The notes under the pieces: generated by a model
The model's database searches: none
The model's input: the letters and a program-made list of their open reading frames with translations, nothing else
Told to the model about the DNA's origin: nothing
Part shown: piece by piece, positions 9,188 through 15,962 of the stretch
Position numbering within the stretch: position 1 is the first letter of the stretch
Layout of the letters: each line of letters begins with the position of its first letter
Translations under genes and position numbers: made by a program
Assembly: GCA_011390635.1 (NCBI GenBank)
Contig: JAABSA010000028.1
Coordinates: 5,080-51,633 of the forward strand
DNA from: Desulfotignum sp.
GTDB taxonomy: Bacteria > Desulfobacterota > Desulfobacteria > Desulfobacterales > Desulfobacteraceae
DNA length: 46,554 nt
Direction: 5' to 3'

Positions 9188-9655
9188 ATGATTACAGAAT
9201 ACGGCATTGTTACCCAGGCCAGCGATGCCATGGCCTGGATTAAAACCAACCGGACCGCCACCTGTCAAGGATGTACGGCAAAAGACAGTTGCGGCACCAT
9301 GCACCGGGGTCAGGAAATGATGGTGGAAGTTCCCAATACCATTGGGGTTCAACCCGGGGACTCTGTGGTTATCGGCATTGAAACCAAACCGGTCATGCTG
9401 CTTACCTTTCTGGTATATGTGGTTCCCATTATCTGCCTGGTGACCGGAGCTCTTTTGGGGGACGCAGTGGCTCCCCTGATCCGGATCAATCCGTCATTTT
9501 TGGCCATGGTGCTTGGGTTTTCAGCATTTGGCGCTGCTTTTGTTGTACTCCATAAAAAATCTGATTTTTTTCATCAGAAGCAAGGATACAAACCCGTGCT
9601 TATCCGAAAAACAAAGTCCAAGGTCCCGGCCTCCTGCCAGACTGATCCAAAATAA
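9188..9655 (+). CDS. rseC: SoxR-reducing system protein RseC family, Rnf-associated
   Basis: 155 residues. Members are inner-membrane proteins with an N-terminal Cys-rich cytoplasmic part and two transmembrane helices, often next to rnf/rsx genes, where they are thought to help maturation or redox control. Here the Cys motif is CQGCTAKDSCG (about residues 28-38), followed by GVQPGDSVVIGI. Two hydrophobic helices follow (about 73-93 and 101-121), then a basic cytoplasmic tail. ATG 9188 is preceded by AAAGGAAAA at a somewhat long distance. It lies 96 bp upstream of the cytochrome that begins the rnf genes, which agrees with a role in assembling or regulating the complex. Confidence 0.85.
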   Translation: MITEYGIVTQASDAMAWIKTNRTATCQGCTAKDSCGTMHRGQEMMVEVPNTIGVQPGDSVVIGIETKPVMLLTFLVYVVPIICLVTGALLGDAVAPLIRINPSFLAMVLGFSAFGAAFVVLHKKSDFFHQKQGYKPVLIRKTKSKVPASCQTDPK

Positions 9656-9664
9656 TTTTTTTTC

Positions 9665-9693
9665 TTGCCAACCCCGTCACAATATACTATATA
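9665..9693 (+). promoter_or_regulatory. Putative promoter for the cytochrome-rnf operon
   Basis: TTGCCA (9665-9670) and TATATA (9688-9693) are separated by exactly 17 nt, 58 bp before the cytochrome start. It could allow expression of the rnf genes independently of the upstream small gene and rseC. Confidence 0.5.
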
Positions 9694-9751
9694 CGCTGCC
9701 AGTTGTGGGTTTGTCTCCTAAACTCTAACCCTTAAACTGGAAGATTTACAT

Positions 9752-10117
9752 ATGACATCACAACCACACCTGAAAGCAGCGGGTTTGATCATGGCCGTGT
9801 TTTTGATCACAGGAATTGTATGCTATGCCTCTTTTCCATCACCGCCCCCGGCTGAACCGATCCGATTGATGTTTCAAAACGATGCGGGCAAAGTGCTGTT
9901 CACCCACCAGACACATACCGAAGAATACTATCTGGACTGCATGGATTGCCATCACAACCTCATGGATGATGATGTGTACAATTGCAGCGAATGCCATGAA
10001 GAAACCGGTGATGAATACATGCTGTCACGGACGGATGCTTTTCATGAACAATGTATTGGTTGCCATGCAGACTATGGTGCAGGCCCGGTGGACTGTAATT
10101 CCTGTCATATGATGTAA
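9752..10117 (+). CDS. Membrane-anchored tetrahaem cytochrome c of the Rnf operon
   Basis: 121 residues. An N-terminal hydrophobic segment (about 9-28) serves as a signal or membrane anchor and sends the rest to the periplasm. Four CXXCH haem-binding motifs are present: CMDCH (63-67), CSECH (78-82), CIGCH (101-105) and CNSCH (115-119). Extra histidines (52, 55, 68, 98) could supply the sixth ligands, as in cytochromes c3/c7. It is the first gene before rnfC (70 bp). Multihaem cytochromes accompany Rnf in several Desulfobacterota and, as MmcA, in Methanosarcina, where they exchange electrons with the complex. By analogy this protein would pass electrons between Rnf and the periplasmic cytochrome pool. 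Confidence 0.92.
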   Translation: MTSQPHLKAAGLIMAVFLITGIVCYASFPSPPPAEPIRLMFQNDAGKVLFTHQTHTEEYYLDCMDCHHNLMDDDVYNCSECHEETGDEYMLSRTDAFHEQCIGCHADYGAGPVDCNSCHMM

Positions 10118-10187
10118 AAATCAGGGGGTGTTCTCTTTTTTTACACACGCCATGACCACAGTTTTTTTTGAAACAAGGACGGAACTC

Positions 10188-11453
10188 ATGATTAAACGAT
10201 CTTTTTTTGCTCTATCCAGACCCAGGCTGACCTATGACCTGCTTGAACCGGATCCTTTAGAGCCGCAGACGATTCCCGTACCAGATCTTATCACACTGTT
10301 TTTGACTGAGAGCATTGACAGTAAAAGACCGGCGCTGATCAAAAAAGGCGACCCGGTCGAGAAAGGGCAGAAACTGGTGCTTTACGAAGACAGCACCGCT
10401 TATGCCGTTTCTCCTGTGGCAGGCACCATAAAAATGATTGATAGCTATTCAGATGATTTTGGCGCCATAGCCACCTGCATCATCATTGCCCATGATCCGG
10501 TCAGAACATCTCAAGCACAATCCATGGAAATGTCAGAGGATATATCCTTTGCTGCGGCACACCTGCTGAAACTGCCCGGGGCCCCCCCTTTTGACATCCT
10601 GGCTGATGAAAATGTCAACATCACTACCATTGTTATCACCGGTGCAGACACAGACCTTTTGACCACCACCTCCCAGTATGTAACCACCTCCCATATCCGG
10701 GATCTGGAACAGGGGGCCAAAATACTCAAACAGATCACCAATGTTTCCAGAATCTGCATTACCCTGCCTGAATCCCTTAACGGTAATGCCCCTACTGCTT
10801 CCCTCCAGGTGTTGCAAACCGGGACTGTATACCCTGATACCCTGCCGGCCATGATCATGAAAGATCATTTGGACCAAATTCTTCCTGCCGGTAAAACCCC
10901 CGAGGAAATGGGGGTGTGTTTTATCCGGGCGGAAGCGGTTGTGTCTCTGGCCCGGGCCTTTGCTGCCAAAGCATATATATTTGAAAAACATGTCACCCTT
11001 GTTGACAAAAACGCCAGCCGGCATCGGATAAAAGCGGTTATCGGCACCCCATTGAGCAACATATTCAGCCAACTGGACATCCAGGTCAATGACCAGGACA
11101 GAATTATCATTGGCGGCCCCATGCGCGGATATGCCACATTCACCGTCCACCATCCGGTGACACCGGATATGGATACGGTTGTGGTCCAGGACCAGAGAAT
11201 CATCCCGAAAATTTCAGACACCCCCTGTGTCAACTGCGGCAAATGTGTCCAGATCTGCCCGGCAGACATCCAGGTCAACCTGCTGGTGCGTTTTCTGGAG
11301 ACCAACCAGTATGAAGAAGCCACAGATAAATACGATCTTGACGCCTGTATCGAATGCGGATTATGTACCTATGTGTGTACGTCACAGATTGCCCTGGGCC
11401 AGTATATCCGGCTGGGGAAACATGAACTGCGCAAACTGCGAGCAGATGTTTAA
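10188..11453 (+). CDS. rnfC: Rnf complex subunit RnfC, without recognisable NADH/FMN site
   Basis: 421 residues, peripheral subunit. The C-terminus has two [4Fe-4S] motifs, CVNCGKCVQICPAD (from Cys347) and CIECGLCTYVCTSQ (from Cys387). The overall RnfC order is kept: an N-terminal barrel/biotinyl-like part (KGDPVEKGQKL, SPVAGTIK), a central domain, and the conserved GTPL and IIIGGPMRG blocks. The motifs that normally hold FMN and NADH are changed. The Gly-rich GGAGFPTHVKL-type segment reads LPGAPPFDIL (around 131), the NGAECEP segment reads TGADTD (151-156), and YPQGGEKQLI reads YPDTLPAMIM (from 215). Start: AAGGA lies 8 nt before ATG 10188; the earlier ATG 10128 has no ribosome binding site. 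It is followed closely by rnfD. Confidence 0.92.
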   Translation: MIKRSFFALSRPRLTYDLLEPDPLEPQTIPVPDLITLFLTESIDSKRPALIKKGDPVEKGQKLVLYEDSTAYAVSPVAGTIKMIDSYSDDFGAIATCIIIAHDPVRTSQAQSMEMSEDISFAAAHLLKLPGAPPFDILADENVNITTIVITGADTDLLTTTSQYVTTSHIRDLEQGAKILKQITNVSRICITLPESLNGNAPTASLQVLQTGTVYPDTLPAMIMKDHLDQILPAGKTPEEMGVCFIRAEAVVSLARAFAAKAYIFEKHVTLVDKNASRHRIKAVIGTPLSNIFSQLDIQVNDQDRIIIGGPMRGYATFTVHHPVTPDMDTVVVQDQRIIPKISDTPCVNCGKCVQICPADIQVNLLVRFLETNQYEEATDKYDLDACIECGLCTYVCTSQIALGQYIRLGKHELRKLRADV

Positions 11454-11467
11454 AAGGGAGACTGCCC

Positions 11468-12433
11468 ATGAATAACACCAAACTCACCGTTTCCCATGCA
11501 CCATTCTGGCATGATGGAGATAACCTGTTTAAAAAAAATCTAAACTTTATGCTGGCTCTTCTGCCGGCCGCCATTTTCGGTATCCTTCAATTTGGTGCTC
11601 CGGCACTCGGAGTAATGGCCCTATCCCTTTCCTGTGCCATGCTCTGGGAACTTGTAATAAACCTTGTTTCAAAAAAACCCGCAACCATTGGTGACCTGGA
11701 AGCTGCCGTCATTGGATTATTGTTCGGCATGATGCTGCCGGCCATCACCCCCTGGTGGCTCATTGTGGTGGGTACTTTTGTGGCAGTATTTGTAGGAAAA
11801 ATGATATTCGGCGGTATTGGATCCAGTCCATTTAATCCCACCCTGCTGGGTATGGCCGTCCTTATGATGTCCTGGAAAATGTTTTTTGATTTTGATACGG
11901 CCTATGTGGATTATGAATTTGCCTTTACAGCCCTGGCCCCCCTGGCAGCGGTGAAAACCCAGGGAGCTGCTGCCGCAGACCTGTTTACATTGGGAGATCT
12001 GTTCATGGGCCGGGAAGTGGGGGCTGTCGGTGCCACCTTTGGCCTGGGCCTGATCATCGGCGGCATCTACCTGATTTTACGAGGCTATGCAAGATGGGAA
12101 TTATCCGTATCCTTTATTGCCGGCATTCTGATAACCGCCTTTCTGTTCCATGCTGCCAGCCCTCAAAACTATGCCGGTCCCCTGTTTCACCTGCTGTCGG
12201 GATACACCCTGCTGGGGGCTTTTTTCCTGATCACGGAAAGCGCATCTTCGCCGGTGAACAGGATTCCCATGCTCCTTTACGGATTTTTAGGGGGGGTAGT
12301 GATCATTCTCATGAGAAATATTGGCGCTTATGCTGACGGTACAATACTGGCCATCCTGCTGGTAAATGTTGTAAGCCCGCTGTTGGACAATATCAGACCA
12401 AATGCTTTGGGAAGGGGTATGAACAATGCGTGA
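11468..12433 (+). CDS. rnfD: Rnf complex membrane subunit RnfD
   Basis: 321 residues with about ten hydrophobic helices; family of NqrB/RnfD, the ion-translocating membrane subunit that usually carries covalent FMN. Recognisable blocks: NFMLALLPAAIFGI, GDLEAAVIGLLFGMMLP, GGIGSSPFNPTLLGMAVL, FFLITESASSPVN and the Asn-Ile-Arg-Pro tail. The place of the flavin motif SGAT-(P/A)L reads FAFTALAPLA, so the acceptor Thr (Thr154) is there but the residues that the flavin transferase ApbE recognises before it are not typical. It starts 14 bp after rnfC with a GGGAG site and overlaps rnfG by 8 bp. Confidence 0.93.
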   Translation: MNNTKLTVSHAPFWHDGDNLFKKNLNFMLALLPAAIFGILQFGAPALGVMALSLSCAMLWELVINLVSKKPATIGDLEAAVIGLLFGMMLPAITPWWLIVVGTFVAVFVGKMIFGGIGSSPFNPTLLGMAVLMMSWKMFFDFDTAYVDYEFAFTALAPLAAVKTQGAAAADLFTLGDLFMGREVGAVGATFGLGLIIGGIYLILRGYARWELSVSFIAGILITAFLFHAASPQNYAGPLFHLLSGYTLLGAFFLITESASSPVNRIPMLLYGFLGGVVIILMRNIGAYADGTILAILLVNVVSPLLDNIRPNALGRGMNNA

Positions 12434-13010
12434 AATGATAAGCATGATTGTTGTTTTGACTTTGCTTGCCTCTGTTTCCGGAGGTCTTCTGGCAGCGGTC
12501 AAATCAGGCACCGAACTGAGAATTGAAGAACAGGTGTTGAAATTTCAAAAAGCCCCGGCCATTGAGTCCCTGTTTTCCGATGTAACCAATGATCCGCTCA
12601 AAGAGCGTTTTACGCTGGATACGGGAGACAGGACCCTGCAGATATTTCCGGGAAAGATGAAAGACGGTTCCCGGGCCGTTGCCTTTGAAACCTCAGGCAA
12701 AGGGGGCTATGGTGGGGATATTGGGCTGATGGTGGGGATTAACGTAGATTCAGACCAGCTGGTGGGTGCCCGGGTTACCACCCATGCGGAAACCCCGGGC
12801 CTGGGTTCCCGGGCCAAGGATGATCTGACCTTTGTTTCCCAGTTTAACAGCAGGCCGCTGGATGCAAACCTGGCCCTGAAAGCCGACAACGGCTCCATAG
12901 ATGCCATATCCGGCGCCACCGTGACTTCCAGGGCAGTTACCCGGGCTGCTATCCAGGCCCAGGAGCTTTACAGTCAACTGAAACCTGAAATTCTAAAACA
13001 GATCCAATAA
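12426..13010 (+). CDS. rnfG: Rnf complex subunit RnfG with covalent FMN site
   Basis: 194 residues. One N-terminal membrane helix (about 4-24) anchors a periplasmic FMN-binding domain. The flavinylation motif SGATVTSRAV is intact; Thr165 is the expected FMN acceptor through a phosphoester bond made by ApbE. The stretch ETPGLGSRAKDD is also typical. The gene overlaps rnfD by 8 bp, so translation is probably coupled. With the tetrahaem cytochrome on the same side of the membrane, RnfG is the most likely cytochrome partner. Confidence 0.95.
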   Translation: MREMISMIVVLTLLASVSGGLLAAVKSGTELRIEEQVLKFQKAPAIESLFSDVTNDPLKERFTLDTGDRTLQIFPGKMKDGSRAVAFETSGKGGYGGDIGLMVGINVDSDQLVGARVTTHAETPGLGSRAKDDLTFVSQFNSRPLDANLALKADNGSIDAISGATVTSRAVTRAAIQAQELYSQLKPEILKQIQ

Positions 13011-13034
13011 GGCATAATAAGGAGATAAACACAC

Positions 13035-13643
13035 ATGGCACAATCCTTGGCTAAAGAATTTACGAAGGGACTATGGGCTGAGATACCTCCTTTCAGGCTT
13101 GTGCTGGGACTCTGCCCCACACTTGCTGTGACCAAATCTGTTGAAAACGGCATTGGCATGGGACTTGCCACCACCTTTGTGCTGGTTTTCTCCAACCTTT
13201 TAATATCGCTGCTGCGCAATGTGATTCCCCCGAAAGTCCGTATTGCCTGTTATATTGTCATCATCGCCACCTTTGTAACCATTGTGGAACTGGTCATGCA
13301 GGCCTATACTTATCCATTGTTCCTGACTCTGGGTATCTTTATCCCATTGATCGTGGTCAACTGCATCGTACTGGGCCGGGCAGAGGCATTTGCCAGTAAG
13401 AACACGCCGGTGCTGGCTGTTGCAGACGGACTTGGCATCGGCATCGGATTTACGCTTTCCCTTGCCTCCCTGGGTGCTGTGCGGGAAATTATTGGGGCCG
13501 GCACCATCACCATCTGGGGAGGGAATCCGGTGTTTGCAGTGGGAGACTGGTATCATCCCTTCTCCTTTATGGTGGAAGCACCCGGTGCTTTTGTGGCTTT
13601 AGGACTGATGCTGGCAGGCATGAACCTGATCGGTAAGAAATAA
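13035..13643 (+). CDS. rnfE: Rnf complex membrane subunit RnfE
   Basis: 202 residues with six predicted helices; homologous to RnfA and NqrD. It keeps the family cysteines: GLCPTLAVT with Cys27 and VNCIVLGRAEAFAS, which in Rnf/Nqr bind the intramembrane [2Fe-2S] cluster shared with RnfA. GGAG upstream (AAGGAG, 13019-13024) precedes ATG 13035. It lies 24 bp after rnfG and 11 bp before rnfA. Confidence 0.95.
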   Translation: MAQSLAKEFTKGLWAEIPPFRLVLGLCPTLAVTKSVENGIGMGLATTFVLVFSNLLISLLRNVIPPKVRIACYIVIIATFVTIVELVMQAYTYPLFLTLGIFIPLIVVNCIVLGRAEAFASKNTPVLAVADGLGIGIGFTLSLASLGAVREIIGAGTITIWGGNPVFAVGDWYHPFSFMVEAPGAFVALGLMLAGMNLIGKK

Positions 13644-13654
13644 GGAGCGCATCA

Positions 13655-14227
13655 ATGGAACTTTTTGAACTTGCCATCGGCAGTATTTTCATCAACAATA
13701 TCATCCTGGCCCAGTTCCTGGGAATATGCCCCTTTATCGGCACCTCAAAAAAAATGGAAACCGCCGTGGGGATGGCCATGGCAGTTGTTTTTGTCATGGT
13801 AATGGCGGGCATGATCACCTGGTCGGTGGACACCTTCCTTCTCAAAGCCTTGAATGTGGAATATCTGCGTACCTTGTCCTTTATTCTGGTCATTGCCTCT
13901 CTGGTTCAGTTTGTGGAAATGTTTTTAAAAAAAAGCATCCCCGGTCTGTATGCGGGCCTTGGAATTTTTCTGCCCTTGATCACAACCAACTGCGCTGTCA
14001 TGGGTACCTGTCTTTTGAATATCGGCAATGAATACGATTTTACCAGTGCTTTGGTATCAGCATTTTCCTACGCCCTTGGATTCGGCCTGGCTTTGGTCCT
14101 GTTTGCCGGAGTCAGAGAGCGCGTCAATCTGGGACGGGTACCCGGACCGCTGCAGGACACCTCCATAGGTCTTATCACCGCCGGTATCATTGCCCTGACC
14201 TTTACCTCTTTCAGGGGGATGGTATAA
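13655..14227 (+). CDS. rnfA: Rnf complex membrane subunit RnfA
   Basis: 190 residues, six helices, full length. Cys25 in LGICPFIGTS and the Cys in TTNCAVMGTCLL are the conserved ligands of the intramembrane [2Fe-2S] cluster formed with RnfE. AAGGAG precedes ATG 13655. In the common gene order rnfCDGEAB the next gene would be rnfB; here only 19 bp separate rnfA from the mltG frame and no rnfB follows. A candidate rnfB begins at 46488. Confidence 0.95.
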   Translation: MELFELAIGSIFINNIILAQFLGICPFIGTSKKMETAVGMAMAVVFVMVMAGMITWSVDTFLLKALNVEYLRTLSFILVIASLVQFVEMFLKKSIPGLYAGLGIFLPLITTNCAVMGTCLLNIGNEYDFTSALVSAFSYALGFGLALVLFAGVRERVNLGRVPGPLQDTSIGLITAGIIALTFTSFRGMV

Positions 14228-14246
14228 AAGATAGCAGGGGGATACC

Positions 14247-15260
14247 ATAAACCCGGTTAAAATCAGCATAAAGATTCTTGCGGGACTCTTTGTGGCCGGG
14301 GGTCTGATTTTCGGTGGCAGCGGGTTCTGGGTCTGGAAAATGCTGCACACGCCCAGTGCAGCAGATGACAGCCAGGTTGTCTTTACCATCCATCCAGGCC
14401 AGACCCTGAAACAGATCGCAGCTGCACTTGAGTCCCGGGGCCTGGTATCAGATGCGTTTTTGTTCACATGGTATGCCCGGTATAAAAAAGCCGGCACCCG
14501 CCTTCCGGCTGGTGAATATCTTCTGCCGGCAAACCTGACACCGGTTCAGATCCTGGAGCAGCTTGTAAAAGGAAAAGTCAGGCTCTACCGGCTTACGATT
14601 CCCGAAGGCCTGAACATGGATGAAACTGCAGCCCTTGTTGCAGCAGCCGGGTTTTGTGATGCAAAAACATTTCTGGATCTGTGCACGGATCAGGAATTTA
14701 TCGCTGCCCTTTCCGTGCCATCCCACACCCTGGAAGGATTTTTGTTTCCAGATACCTATTTTTTTCCAAAATCCACCGCCTGCCGCCGGGTGATTAAAAA
14801 AATGGTGAACACTTTTTTTACCGTTTTCACACCCCAATGGCAGGAACGTGCAGAAACCATGGGATTTACCCTCCAGGAGATCGTCACCCTGGCATCCATG
14901 ATTGAAAAAGAGGCCGGAATTGCTTCCGAACGTCCCCTGATCGCCTCGGTATTTCACAACCGCCTGGCAAAAAAAATGCGCATGGAAAGTGATCCCACGG
15001 TCATTTACGGGGACCAGGACTTTGATGGCCGGATCAGAACCAGACACCTGCGCAGAAAAACCGACTACAACACCTACCAGATGCACGGACTTCCTAAAGG
15101 CCCCATTGCCAGTCCCGGCGCAAAGGCACTTGAGGCCACATTATTCCCTGCCCAAAGCGATTATCTGTTTTTTGTATCCAAAAACGATAAAACCCATCAT
15201 TTTTCCAAAACCCTGACAGAACATAACCGGGCCGTACGAAAATACCAGTTGAACCAGTAA
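14247..15260 (+). CDS. mltG: Endolytic murein transglycosylase MltG
   Basis: Inner-membrane YceG/MltG enzyme that cuts nascent glycan strands. The catalytic region ASMIEKEAG-(I)-ASERPLIASVFHNRL, followed by MRMESDPTVIYG, is present; a LysM-like part (about 45-100, HPGQTLKQIAAALESRGLV) precedes it. The start is uncertain. The frame opens at a stop 12 bp upstream and contains no ATG or TTG before the domain. An ATA codon at 14247 lies 5 nt after AGGGGG and would give a complete N-terminal membrane helix and 337 residues, close to the E. coli length. GTG 14292 is the first conventional start, but it would cut the helix. It lies 19 bp after rnfA and is probably cotranscribed. Confidence 0.88.
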   Translation: MNPVKISIKILAGLFVAGGLIFGGSGFWVWKMLHTPSAADDSQVVFTIHPGQTLKQIAAALESRGLVSDAFLFTWYARYKKAGTRLPAGEYLLPANLTPVQILEQLVKGKVRLYRLTIPEGLNMDETAALVAAAGFCDAKTFLDLCTDQEFIAALSVPSHTLEGFLFPDTYFFPKSTACRRVIKKMVNTFFTVFTPQWQERAETMGFTLQEIVTLASMIEKEAGIASERPLIASVFHNRLAKKMRMESDPTVIYGDQDFDGRIRTRHLRRKTDYNTYQMHGLPKGPIASPGAKALEATLFPAQSDYLFFVSKNDKTHHFSKTLTEHNRAVRKYQLNQ

Positions 15261-15284
15261 AGCTGCCTGTTTTATGGCTTTATG

Positions 15285-15863
15285 TCAGTCATCAAATTGT
15301 CGCAAATAAACGATCACAGCCCCTGATCTGGATTTTTTTTTGCGTTCCCATGCAAACCCCAACACGATGTCCCGGGCTTTTAATTTCTGGAGCAAATCCT
15401 CAATCATGTCCGGCAATACAGGCCCCAGTTCGGAATGCAGCCCTTTTCCCACAATGATGCGGACCGTAAAATATCCCTGGTATTTGCAGGTGCTCAAAAA
15501 AGAACTGGCCTTGTGTTCAGCCCCCAGTGCGGTAAATCCGTGAAGGTCCAGATCCTTTTCCGGCGGCGGATACCGCTTGATTCTCTTGTGGTATGGCATG
15601 GGTTTGGGTGAAGGCCTGGCAGGCGGCTTATCCGGCCGAGACAGAAATGCCTTCAACAGGGTGGAAAAATCTTCTGATTCAGATGTCCCTGCTTCGGATG
15701 TACAAAATTTTTTGTCCACCACCGGCAGGCCATGGCGGTTCACCTGCCCGGGGCAGGAGGTGCTTGACCGACTGTATTCCAGGCGTTTTTTTTGGGTGAA
15801 CACCTGTAAAAAATCTTCATCTGATTTTAATTTCAGTGGTTTGTATTTTCTTTTTTTTCCCAT
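15285..15863 (-). CDS. Smr-domain protein
   Basis: 192 residues. The C-terminal Smr (MutS2-related) domain occupies about 100-190 and has its two signature blocks: DLDLHGFTALGA near 104-115 and VRIIVGKGLHSELG near 135-150. The first 95 residues are basic, low in complexity and probably disordered. Smr domains bind nucleic acid and often nick it; stand-alone forms in bacteria have been tied to ribosome rescue or recombination, so a nuclease role here is inferred. It is convergent with mltG and only 24 bp away, with no clear terminator between. Confidence 0.88.
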   Translation of the reverse strand: MGKKRKYKPLKLKSDEDFLQVFTQKKRLEYSRSSTSCPGQVNRHGLPVVDKKFCTSEAGTSESEDFSTLLKAFLSRPDKPPARPSPKPMPYHKRIKRYPPPEKDLDLHGFTALGAEHKASSFLSTCKYQGYFTVRIIVGKGLHSELGPVLPDMIEDLLQKLKARDIVLGFAWERKKKSRSGAVIVYLRQFDD

Positions 15864-15962
15864 AACTGGTGTGGATTCTATCCCATATACCCCTGTTTTT
15901 CAAGGATGACGTGTGTGTTTGTGTATTTGACTTTACCCCCCCTTCCTGCTATTGTCTGATGC

